Origin: Polaribacter sp. SA4-12 | GTDB lineage: Bacteria > Bacteroidota > Bacteroidia > Flavobacteriales > Flavobacteriaceae | DNA length: 64,000 bases | Assembly (NCBI RefSeq): GCF_002163675.1 | Contig: NZ_CP019334.1 | Location: 3,825,501-3,889,500, forward strand | Direction of reading: 5' to 3' | In this document: piece after piece, positions 43,391 through 51,175 of the stretch | How positions within the stretch are numbered: the first letter of the stretch is position 1 | How the letters are laid out: each line of letters opens with the position of its first letter | Made by a program: the position numbers and the translations under genes | Notes under the pieces: generated by a model | The model's database searches: none | What the model saw: only the letters and a program-made list of their open reading frames with translations | Told to the model about the DNA's origin: nothing

Positions 43391-44471
43391 GTTTTTTAAG
43401 TCCAAGATTTTTTAAATAGAAACTAACGTTTTTTAATCGTCTAAAAGTATATGAACTGTACTCTTTATCTGTAAAAGAGTATTGTAGAATTTTTAATTTA
43501 TCTTTAATTCTGATATAAGAGTTAATAAGTGCAATTTTTTTGAGTTCTTTTTTTGAGTTTCCTATAATTTTTAGATAAGATTCTAAATATTTTTTTGATT
43601 CCTTATTAATAGTATATTCTATACTTTTAGGAGCGTTTAAAAGTTCTGTAGCGCAACTTTTATAATTATTAAGATATTTTTTTATAATCTTGTTTTTTAG
43701 ATTTCTTTTTTTTGAAGTTGTGTTAACTGACAACAAAAAACTATCATAAACATTTCTTAGAGTAATAGTTTTAGAAAAATATAGATTATCATTAATTTGT
43801 TTTTGTAAAATGGTTATTAAGAGTTGGTTCTCAAATGAAGCAACAGTGCAATTACTTGAAGAAAACGAATTATCTTTTAAAGTTTTGTAATCTAAATAAC
43901 TCGTATAGGGTTTCTTTAAAACTTTATTATGGACTTCTACCGCTGCAATTCTATTCTCTTTAACCATTTTAGGATAATGCCAATGAAAGTCCATGTAAAC
44001 TTCATTCTTGGCTTTATATTTTTCTTTTTTTAAAATTGCTACAGTGTTTCTAAAGTCTTCATTAGAAACAATAAAATCAATATCTCCAACCATTCTTTCA
44101 GCTATATCTTCATATAAACCTTCTATTAGATTTCCTGTTCCTTTTAAAAAAATTGGAGTAATGTTATTCTTTAAAAGAAGTTCGTTAATTTCTTTTGCTT
44201 GATCTATAATTTGTTGATTTCTTTCTCTGTTTAAATCAGTAATATGAATCATATAATTAACCAATTCTTCAGGTAAGAAATGAAGAAAATTGGCTCTTTT
44301 TAAATTGCAATATAAAGCAGGAAAAACAAAATGAGCTGTACTTACTTTTACAACATTATCCCAATCTATTTCAGAAGTTTTTAGTTGAATTTCAATTTCT
44401 TTTCTATTTTTCTCTTCTAATGAAATAGTTAAACATTTAGCAATAAAAAATAATGTTTCTTTATAATTCAT
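43374..44471 (-). CDS. Nucleotidyltransferase-family protein (NTP_transf_5)
   Basis: The 365-residue protein has the MinNT-like nucleotidyltransferase core: NITPIFLKGTGNLIEGLYED with the substrate loop, and then ERMVGDIDFIV, whose Asp-x-Asp supplies two metal ligands (about 128-130). The histidine-rich VYMDFHWHYPKMV and EVHNKVL follow, as in NTP_transf_5 proteins. The remaining two thirds are helical. It overlaps the HPr-kinase-like gene by 11 bases and is the last gene of that operon. In lasso peptide and related clusters this family modifies a phosphorylated precursor peptide; that role here is inference. No anticodon or tRNA-type domains are present. Confidence 0.82.
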   Translation of the reverse strand: MNYKETLFFIAKCLTISLEEKNRKEIEIQLKTSEIDWDNVVKVSTAHFVFPALYCNLKRANFLHFLPEELVNYMIHITDLNRERNQQIIDQAKEINELLLKNNITPIFLKGTGNLIEGLYEDIAERMVGDIDFIVSNEDFRNTVAILKKEKYKAKNEVYMDFHWHYPKMVKENRIAAVEVHNKVLKKPYTSYLDYKTLKDNSFSSSNCTVASFENQLLITILQKQINDNLYFSKTITLRNVYDSFLLSVNTTSKKRNLKNKIIKKYLNNYKSCATELLNAPKSIEYTINKESKKYLESYLKIIGNSKKELKKIALINSYIRIKDKLKILQYSFTDKEYSSYTFRRLKNVSFYLKNLGLKKPKPNA

Positions 44472-45600
44472 TCTCGAATATTTTAGAAACAGTTTTTATC
44501 ATTTCTTCATTTTTAGAATATGTTAATTGATAGCAATTTAGTGAATCGAACCAATCTAAGAATATTTGAGCGTTTTCTTTTTTTGGAGATAACCAAGAAT
44601 CTGGAATTAATTGCTGAAAAGCATCAATTTTTGAAATTTTTTCACAAATTAAATCTGAATCTTTTTTATACTTAATAAAAACTAAATCATTACAGGGTAA
44701 ATGACTAAAGTAATTGTTGTTATTTGGCTTTAAATAGCGAACAATTTTATTTAATCTTGTAAAGTTGTATTCAGCGGTAGTTTCTAATTCAGGATAAATA
44801 GGAAGTAAGGTGTCTAAGCTACTTTTTTTGATTGATATTGATGCAGGAAAACTGTAAACTTCTCTTTTTTCAATATCCATAGGTACAAAATCATCAGCTA
44901 AACAAGTAAAACCATTTGCTTGTAACAATGCTAGTGACGTACTTTTTCCATTCCCTGAATCACCTAAGAAAAGGATAGATTTTTTTCCATTACTTACAGC
45001 AGAAGCATGAAAAACACCCATCCATTCATCTTCTTCTTTTTGATGAATTTTCTGAATTAATTCCATTGAAAACTTACCTTGAAAATAATGAATGTTTTTA
45101 TTACTCCAAGCTCCAATTAGTTTTTTATCAACTAAAAGAAAGATATAGTTGTTATTTATAAATACATCAAATTCATAATCAAAATCTACCAAATCGTCAT
45201 TTACTAAATGTGCGAATTTTGGATGAACAAGAGAAAGCTCTTTTTCACTTAAATAGGAAATCTTAAAAACAACATTATTAACCTTGTAGTATTTTATAAA
45301 TTCAAATGACTTTGGAGCTTTTATATCTCTATAATCATTAATTATTTCTGATTCTATGTTGTTTTTAGGCTCGTAAATTCTTTTCTCTAAGTCTAAAACA
45401 AAATCGATAGTTTTACCTAATGGGACGTCTAATTTTTTAGACAAAGATTTTGCAATTTCATCAATTGATATTCCTTTGCTTAATCTTTTTAAAATGTCTG
45501 CAGTTGTATTCTCTAAAATTAAATATTCGTTACTGTTTTCAAACCAAACAATAGTTTTGTCTTCAGCTGTTTTATATAGGAAATTTGATTGTTTTTTCAT
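44461..45600 (-). CDS. PqqD-like domain fused to HPr kinase-like P-loop domain
   Basis: The 379-residue protein begins with a PqqD/RRE-like domain of about 80 residues (TIVWFENSNEYLILENTTAD, then ILKRLSKGISIDEIAKSLSK) of the type that binds leader peptides in RiPP pathways. After a linker of about 70 residues, the HprK-like part has the P-loop LFLGDSGNGKSTSLALL around 210 and the second block FTCLADDFVPMDIEKREVYS. SFPASISIKKSS follows. HPr-kinase homologues phosphorylate lasso precursors in some Firmicutes and Proteobacteria. The ATG at 45600 is clear; upstream is a strong terminator, then the 59-residue peptide gene. A complete HPr phosphorylation system is not implied. Confidence 0.85.
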   Translation of the reverse strand: MKKQSNFLYKTAEDKTIVWFENSNEYLILENTTADILKRLSKGISIDEIAKSLSKKLDVPLGKTIDFVLDLEKRIYEPKNNIESEIINDYRDIKAPKSFEFIKYYKVNNVVFKISYLSEKELSLVHPKFAHLVNDDLVDFDYEFDVFINNNYIFLLVDKKLIGAWSNKNIHYFQGKFSMELIQKIHQKEEDEWMGVFHASAVSNGKKSILFLGDSGNGKSTSLALLQANGFTCLADDFVPMDIEKREVYSFPASISIKKSSLDTLLPIYPELETTAEYNFTRLNKIVRYLKPNNNNYFSHLPCNDLVFIKYKKDSDLICEKISKIDAFQQLIPDSWLSPKKENAQIFLDWFDSLNCYQLTYSKNEEMIKTVSKIFENEL

Positions 45601-45639
45601 AAAGAATAAAAGTAGTTATTTTATTAATTATATAAAATA

Positions 45640-45667
45640 AAAAACGCCTCAATTTTGAGGCGTTTTT
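45640..45667 (-). terminator. Strong hairpin between the small-peptide gene and the HPr-kinase-like gene
   Basis: On the minus strand AAAAACGCCTC and GAGGCGTTTTT form an 11-bp perfect stem with a 6-base loop, followed by T-rich sequence. It ends the T9SS protein-peptide transcript, so the kinase and nucleotidyltransferase would be expressed at lower level by read-through or by another promoter. This arrangement is typical of a highly expressed precursor followed by low-abundance modifying enzymes. Confidence 0.85.
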
Positions 45668-45686
45668 CTTAGTATAATAAAAATTA

Positions 45687-45866
45687 TTAAAATCCAGTAC
45701 CAGGTGCTTCCATGCTTGCAGCTTGTGCTTTTTGTGGACTAAGAATTAGATACGTTCCAAGTGCAGTTAATGCTGCGTATTTACCGTAATTCCCAATCTT
45801 TTTAAGAGCGTCTTTACGAGAGATATCTTGACTACTATCTGTTGTGTTATCTATATTTTTTTTCAT
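45687..45866 (-). CDS. 59-residue peptide with Tat/Sec-like leader and tiny Pro-Gly-rich C-terminal end
   Basis: The ATG at 45866 opens a 60-codon frame ending in TAA, too short for usual ORF filters. It encodes a charged start, SRKDALKKIGNYGKYAALTA (a twin-arginine-like SRK-x-x-LKK), a hydrophobic helix LGTYLILSPQ, and KAQAASMEAPGTGF at the end. A signal peptidase site after AQA would leave only about 10 residues (ASMEAPGTGF). It starts 27 bases after the stop of the T9SS protein gene (45893), and its own terminator follows. The PqqD-HPrK-like and nucleotidyltransferase genes come next. It may be a precursor substrate of those enzymes, or a small secreted/membrane protein with unrelated role. 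Coding is supported by position, start, leader pattern and terminator, not by homology I can name. Confidence 0.65.
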   Translation of the reverse strand: MKKNIDNTTDSSQDISRKDALKKIGNYGKYAALTALGTYLILSPQKAQAASMEAPGTGF

Positions 45867-45892
45867 GATGTATCGTTTTAAAATTCTTACTA

Positions 45893-48034
45893 TTATTCTA
45901 AAATTATTTTCTTACTTACTTTTCCTGTTTCCGTTTGCACTTTTGCAAAATAAACACCAGTAACTAATTTTGGTAAAGAAATATCTGACACACCATTTGA
46001 AGTGAATGAGGTATTCATTACTTGTTTTCCAAGAATGTTAAACAACTTAATATTTGCATTATCTTGTTGTAAACCAACAATTCTTATTGTTGATTTGTTA
46101 GCTTTATAAATACTTATAGCATCTAAATTTATTTTATGAACATCTAAAACGCTAGCAGTGGTGTGTAGGTAAAATCGTCCTATTCCATTTAAAGCTTCAG
46201 TTAGCTTTATTTTATATTCACTATTAGATTCATCTAAACGTATAAAAGTATTTGTGAATCGATCTTCTAAAAATACTTTTAATTCCCTAGGTAAGTTTAA
46301 AACTTCTGTAGAAAAAGTGATTTCTTTTCCATTTTCAGCATTAACACCTAAAGGAATTACCATATTTTCATATTTTGAATTAGGTAAAGATTGAACTTGA
46401 TATTTTTTTCCTTCATTATTAGCAACTAAATGCGAGTAAACTGCAAAAGAGTTACTAAATCCACTGAATAATTCACCATCATAACCAACATCAAAACCAG
46501 TTGTAGTATTGTTTAAATAATAAATTTTGGCATATTGATTTATTGAACCATCAGTAATAAATAACTTAATTTCTGTTTTATCTCCAGTTCCTTTTAGAAA
46601 AGTATCTGCATTATGTATCTGGTTAGATTCTGTAAAATTAAAAACACCTCCAGTAACGTCTGCTTTTACGAAAAAACCTTGAGCTGGAGCAATTTTAAAA
46701 TCGTCACCAATAGTTTTTACTTCATAAGAACCATTTGTACCTAAAGTTTGATTATAAATCCACATTGTTTTTGTTGCTGATATAGCGGTTTCATCATTTA
46801 AAAAAGTAGTACTGCTTAAGAAAGAATTATAAGGGTTACCTAATAAGTTAAAACGATTTCCATCGGAAGATAAAACAGCATCTACACCTGTATCAATTGT
46901 ATTAACAGTTCCTTTGAATGATACTGTACCAGTGTTTGTTTGTCTTTTTACAGAATAACCTTTACCAGAAGTAAAGGCAGCACTTGCTGCTCCTTGATGA
47001 TAAGCCCAACTATCTGTAATTGAAGTATAAGTTGCAATACCTCTGTTAGTTCCATTACTAGCTATGTCATTGTCCGTTACATATGTATCATTATAATCTT
47101 GACCTAAAACGGGAGATGCCATTAAAAACCATCCTTTTAGATTACCAGAAACAAAATCTACCGTTCTTTTGTATGTAACATTTCCAGTAACGGTTGATGT
47201 ACCTTCTGCTATTAAACTGGCACCATTATTAATAGTTATACTATTTACTGTTACAGAGGTAGCATCAGCAATTGTAGGGTAAGTTGTTAAGCCATTAGGT
47301 ATTACAACATCATCAGAAGCTATTGGAGTAGAGTAAGTACTCCAGTTTGTAGAAGTTGACCAAACATTATTAGTAGTTCCTGTCCATGCAAGATAAGAAC
47401 CTAAATTAACAGCAGTTGCTAAAGTAGTACAATCTGCTCCATCCAAAGTGTTTGCACCAGCGTAATTAAAATCGTTTTCAGTAAAAATACCGGCATTGGC
47501 TGTTTTACCATTTTTCCTCTTTACATAACTATCTTGATAGTTCCAACCAGTATATGTGGATGAAGTTAATATTTCTGAAGGATTACCAAAGAGATCTATA
47601 ATATTTCCAGAAGGGTCTTCAATTCTAAAAGAATCATTCCCATTGATAGTTCCAAGAGCTATGCCTATTCTTGTTTTTCCAGGAAAAGCTGAATCAAAAG
47701 ATATTAAATCAGCAGTGAGAACTAAATAAACAAATTGATTTGTAATTGTACCCAAAGAAGAAATGTTTTTTGATACCCAATCACCAACTCCCGAGCTTGG
47801 GCCATTTGTTTCAACATCTAAATCATAATCTGTGAAATCTAATGTACCACTTACATAAAGTTCTACAAACCTTGGGTCGGAGCCACTTGCTCCGCTACAA
47901 GGGTCACTTGCTACAGTACCATCAACAATTGTAGTGATAATTGCAGATTGTGCATTTAACTGTTTAGGTATTGTTAATGTTAAAATTAGTGCAGCGGCAA
48001 TTCTTAAGAATTTTTTTTCTTTCATAATTTTCAT
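45893..48034 (-). CDS. Secreted protein with lamin-tail-like domain and T9SS type A sorting signal
   Basis: The 713-residue protein has a signal peptide (ILTLTIPKQLNAQ); an alternative ATG three codons in (48025) gives MKEKKFLRIAAA. Residues about 30-200 show a lamin-tail-domain-like fold: SDPRFVELYVSGTLDFTDYD and NGNDSFRIEDPSGNIIDLFG. The central part is beta-rich with repeated Asn, Thr and Gly, similar to T9SS substrates. The C-terminus has the type A sorting domain: STIRIVGLQQDNANIKLFNI, LGKQVMNTSF and VTGVYFAKVQTETGKVSKKI. It would be exported through the T9SS and anchored to the outer membrane by A-LPS. It is the first gene of a minus-strand unit with the 59-residue peptide gene 26 bases downstream. 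Confidence 0.88.
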   Translation of the reverse strand: MKIMKEKKFLRIAAALILTLTIPKQLNAQSAIITTIVDGTVASDPCSGASGSDPRFVELYVSGTLDFTDYDLDVETNGPSSGVGDWVSKNISSLGTITNQFVYLVLTADLISFDSAFPGKTRIGIALGTINGNDSFRIEDPSGNIIDLFGNPSEILTSSTYTGWNYQDSYVKRKNGKTANAGIFTENDFNYAGANTLDGADCTTLATAVNLGSYLAWTGTTNNVWSTSTNWSTYSTPIASDDVVIPNGLTTYPTIADATSVTVNSITINNGASLIAEGTSTVTGNVTYKRTVDFVSGNLKGWFLMASPVLGQDYNDTYVTDNDIASNGTNRGIATYTSITDSWAYHQGAASAAFTSGKGYSVKRQTNTGTVSFKGTVNTIDTGVDAVLSSDGNRFNLLGNPYNSFLSSTTFLNDETAISATKTMWIYNQTLGTNGSYEVKTIGDDFKIAPAQGFFVKADVTGGVFNFTESNQIHNADTFLKGTGDKTEIKLFITDGSINQYAKIYYLNNTTTGFDVGYDGELFSGFSNSFAVYSHLVANNEGKKYQVQSLPNSKYENMVIPLGVNAENGKEITFSTEVLNLPRELKVFLEDRFTNTFIRLDESNSEYKIKLTEALNGIGRFYLHTTASVLDVHKINLDAISIYKANKSTIRIVGLQQDNANIKLFNILGKQVMNTSFTSNGVSDISLPKLVTGVYFAKVQTETGKVSKKIILE

Positions 48035-48110
48035 TTTTTTGTTTTAAATATACAAAAAATAAAATATAAAAAAGAGTAACTATCAAATTTACAGAAAGTT
48101 ATGTTTGAGT

Positions 48111-49610
48111 TTAATTTTTACGCCAGAAGAAAGGTGTAAATAAAATAAGAACCGTAAATAATTCTAAACGGCCAATTAACATTAAAAAAGAACAAAACCA
48201 TTTTGCAGCATCTGTTAAATGAGCATAATTATCAACCGGACTTACAGAGCCTATTGCTGGTCCAATATTACCTAATGAAGATGCTGCTGCACCTAAAGCA
48301 GACATGAAATCTAGTCCTAATAGAGTTAGTATTACAGAAGCTAATATAAAAATAAGCATGTAAATAATAAAGAAAGAAAGTATGTTAAAAACAATAGTTC
48401 GGTTTACAGCTTTACCATCATATCTTACAGGAATAATTGCATTAGGGTGAAGTGCTTTTTTAAATTCTAAAAAACTATTTTTAAGCATAACAATATGCCT
48501 TACAACTTTTATACCTCCACTTGTAGAACCTGCAGAACCACCTGTAAAAAACAAAGCAAAGAAAATACCAGTAGCAAAAAAATGCCACATTGTAAAGTCT
48601 GCAGAAACAAAACCTGTGGTTGTAACGACAGATGTTACCATGAAAAGTGAGTGTCTAATAGCACTTTCTGCTTTTCCATAAACCATGGGGTGTGCAATTG
48701 TAGTTTGTAAATTAGGATCTTGATAGAAGTAAACAACTATGGTAATAATTGCAGACACACCGATAATACCAAAAAAGTAATATTTAAATTCTTCACTTTG
48801 AAAAACTTTTTGAATTTTACCTTTTAAAGCAAAGTAGGTAAGCACAAAATTTGTTCCTGCAACTAACATGAAAAAGATAATAATATATTGTACAAAAGGT
48901 AAATTATTATAAAAAGCAACACTGCTATTTTTTGTTGAAAAACCACCTGTACTCATTGTTGCCATTGCATGGTTTATGGCATCAAACCAAGTCATACCTG
49001 CAACTTTTAATAATAAGAATTGAACTAAGGTTAGTGTAACATAAATTAAATATAAACGTTTGGCAGTATCTGTAATTCTTGGGTGTAATTTATCTGCAGA
49101 AGGACCAGGAGCTTCCGCCATAAAAAGCTGCATGCCTCCAATACCTAATAGTGGAAGAATAGCAATTGTAAGAACAATAATTCCCATTCCACCAATCCAA
49201 TGCGTTGCACTTCTCCAAAATAAAATTCCTTTTGGCATCGATTCTATATCTGTTAAAATAGAGGAACCTGTTGTTGAATATCCTGAAATTGTTTCAAAGA
49301 AAGCATCACTTACACTTGGTATTGCTTCAGTAAGTAAATAAGGTAACATGCCCGTAAAAGAAAGTATTAACCAACCTAAAGTTACAATTAGGTATCCTTC
49401 TTTTTTTTGAATATTTGTACTTTCAGGTTTGTTTGAAAAATAAAGTAGAAGCCCTATAATTACAGTTACTGCACCAGCTCCTAAAATACCCCATTTTGCA
49501 TTTTCATCATGATAAACGCTAAAAGGAAATGCAAGAAACATAAAGAATCCGTTTAAAATAGCTGTAATACCTAAAAAACGATAAATTATCTTGGTGTTTA
49601 AAGATCCCAT
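48111..49610 (-). CDS. trkH: Potassium uptake channel subunit TrkH
   Basis: TrkH forms the K+ pore of the Trk uptake system. The 499-residue protein has around ten transmembrane helices arranged as four pore-repeat units with selectivity-filter segments: STTGSSIL at about 110, STGGFSTKN at about 220, VTTTGFVSADF at about 313 and SLGNIGPAIG at about 448. The polar loops and the C-terminal helix PFFWRKN fit the family. It starts 4 bases after the trkA stop, with co-directional reading, so the two form one unit and interact in the membrane. Confidence 0.95.
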   Translation of the reverse strand: MGSLNTKIIYRFLGITAILNGFFMFLAFPFSVYHDENAKWGILGAGAVTVIIGLLLYFSNKPESTNIQKKEGYLIVTLGWLILSFTGMLPYLLTEAIPSVSDAFFETISGYSTTGSSILTDIESMPKGILFWRSATHWIGGMGIIVLTIAILPLLGIGGMQLFMAEAPGPSADKLHPRITDTAKRLYLIYVTLTLVQFLLLKVAGMTWFDAINHAMATMSTGGFSTKNSSVAFYNNLPFVQYIIIFFMLVAGTNFVLTYFALKGKIQKVFQSEEFKYYFFGIIGVSAIITIVVYFYQDPNLQTTIAHPMVYGKAESAIRHSLFMVTSVVTTTGFVSADFTMWHFFATGIFFALFFTGGSAGSTSGGIKVVRHIVMLKNSFLEFKKALHPNAIIPVRYDGKAVNRTIVFNILSFFIIYMLIFILASVILTLLGLDFMSALGAAASSLGNIGPAIGSVSPVDNYAHLTDAAKWFCSFLMLIGRLELFTVLILFTPFFWRKN

Positions 49611-49614
49611 TATT

Positions 49615-50961
49615 TTAATTAAATAATTTTTCTACAGTATTTATTGCTTCTGGTAAACAGAATACAATAACTTTATCTCCTGTTTTAATCTGTAAATTTC
49701 CATTTGCCATCATTGCTTTTTCATCTCTAATAATACCACCAACAATAGCCTCTCTCGGAATTTTTAAATCTTTAATAGGCTTTTTAGTTATTTTGGCACC
49801 AGATTGCACTTCAAATTCGAAAACTTCAGCATCAATATTGTGTAAATTGGCGAGTGCTACAATTTCTCCTTTTCTAATATGTCTAAAAATGTTACTTGCA
49901 GCTATTAATTTTTTATTGATCAAAGATTGAATTCCAATGGTTTGAGAAATATCAATATAATCCATGTTTTCAACCAAAGCTATTGTCTTTTTTACTCCTT
50001 TAGATTTTGCAACTAAACAAGACATAATGTTGGTTTCAGAATTACCTGTAACCGCAATAAAAGCATCTGTTTCTCTAATATTTTCTTCTTCTAATAATTC
50101 TAAATCTCTACCATCACCATTAATAACCAAAGTGTTATTTAATTGTTCTGCTAAAAGCTCAGCTTTTTCTCTATTTTTTTCAATTAATTTCACGTTAAAA
50201 TTGCTAGCACAAAGGTTTCTTGCTGTTTTTTCACCAATACTACTTCCACCAAGAATCATTACATTTTTAATGTTTAATTGTGTCTTACCAATAATAGGAT
50301 ACAGGTCTTTCATGCTGTAATTTGGAACACAAAAATATACTTGGTCATCTAACTGATAGGTAGTGTCTCCTCTAGGAATTATAGTTTGAGAGACTCCTTG
50401 TCTTTTAATAGCAATCGTTATAAAATCTACATTAGAAAACTTTTCTTTTGCTTCTTGTACCGTTAAATCTAAAATTTGTGATTTATAGGTTAAAGGAGTT
50501 CCCATTACATTAAAAACACCGCTTTCAAAAGCTACAGTATCGTTAAAAGAAGATTGATCTAACAACATTTTAATTTCGTTAGCAGCCAATTCTTGAGGAG
50601 AAATCATAAAGTCTAATCCAAATTGTTTAAAATCAACTTCACATTGATTTAAAAACTCAGGATTGTCTATTCTCGCAATTGTTTTTTTAGCACCTAAAGA
50701 TTTTCCAATAACAGAAATCGTGAAATTGGTATTTTGGCTATCAGTTACAGCAATTAATAAATCTGCTGTGCCTATTCCTATTTCTTTTAGTAACTTTATA
50801 GAAGTAGCATCACCTTTTTTAGTAATAACATCTAAATGATTATTAATATAGTCTAGTTTTTCACCATCAAAATCTATGATGTACGTATCTTGAGATTCGT
50901 AAGAAAGTAGTTTAGCTAAGTGAAAACCAACGTCTCCTGCACCAGCTATGATAATTTTCAT
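49615..50961 (-). CDS. trkA: Trk system potassium transporter TrkA
   Basis: TrkA is the peripheral NAD(H)/ATP-binding gating subunit of the Trk K+ channel. The 448-residue protein has two tandem RCK modules. The first begins MKIIIAGAGDVGFHLAKLLS with a Gly-x-Gly-x-x-Gly Rossmann loop, the second NVMILGGSSIGEKTARNLCA at about 230. RCK_C domains follow each. The conserved GDATSIKLLKEIGI and INGDGRDLELLEEENI blocks are visible. The gene starts upstream of trkH by 4 bases with a -7 box at 50987-50994. Length is typical. Confidence 0.95.
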   Translation of the reverse strand: MKIIIAGAGDVGFHLAKLLSYESQDTYIIDFDGEKLDYINNHLDVITKKGDATSIKLLKEIGIGTADLLIAVTDSQNTNFTISVIGKSLGAKKTIARIDNPEFLNQCEVDFKQFGLDFMISPQELAANEIKMLLDQSSFNDTVAFESGVFNVMGTPLTYKSQILDLTVQEAKEKFSNVDFITIAIKRQGVSQTIIPRGDTTYQLDDQVYFCVPNYSMKDLYPIIGKTQLNIKNVMILGGSSIGEKTARNLCASNFNVKLIEKNREKAELLAEQLNNTLVINGDGRDLELLEEENIRETDAFIAVTGNSETNIMSCLVAKSKGVKKTIALVENMDYIDISQTIGIQSLINKKLIAASNIFRHIRKGEIVALANLHNIDAEVFEFEVQSGAKITKKPIKDLKIPREAIVGGIIRDEKAMMANGNLQIKTGDKVIVFCLPEAINTVEKLFN

Positions 50962-50986
50962 ATGTTAAATAAATAGGAATAAGAGG

Positions 50987-50994
50987 CAAATATA
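50987..50994 (-). promoter_or_regulatory. Candidate -7 box for trkA-trkH
   Basis: On the minus strand TATATTTG matches TAnnTTTG exactly, 25 bases before the trkA ATG. The -33 box is not evident. Confidence 0.45.
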
Positions 50995-51175
50995 TAAAGA
51001 GTTTTGATGGAAATGAGAAATAAAAGGAAGTTTTCAGTTTTCTAAAAGGATGAAAAAATAATTTTATTTCTCTTTTTTTATAAAAACTGATAATTATCTT
51101 TCTTTTTAGAAAATAGAAACTTTAGTTTTACTGCTGAAATTTATACAAACATTACACTTCGTGAATTTAAAATAT

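Noticed and set aside
44461..45600. Calling the HprK-like gene a true HPr kinase of carbon catabolite control
   Set aside because: The PqqD-like N-terminus and context with a nucleotidyltransferase do not fit canonical HprK, and no HPr gene is nearby.
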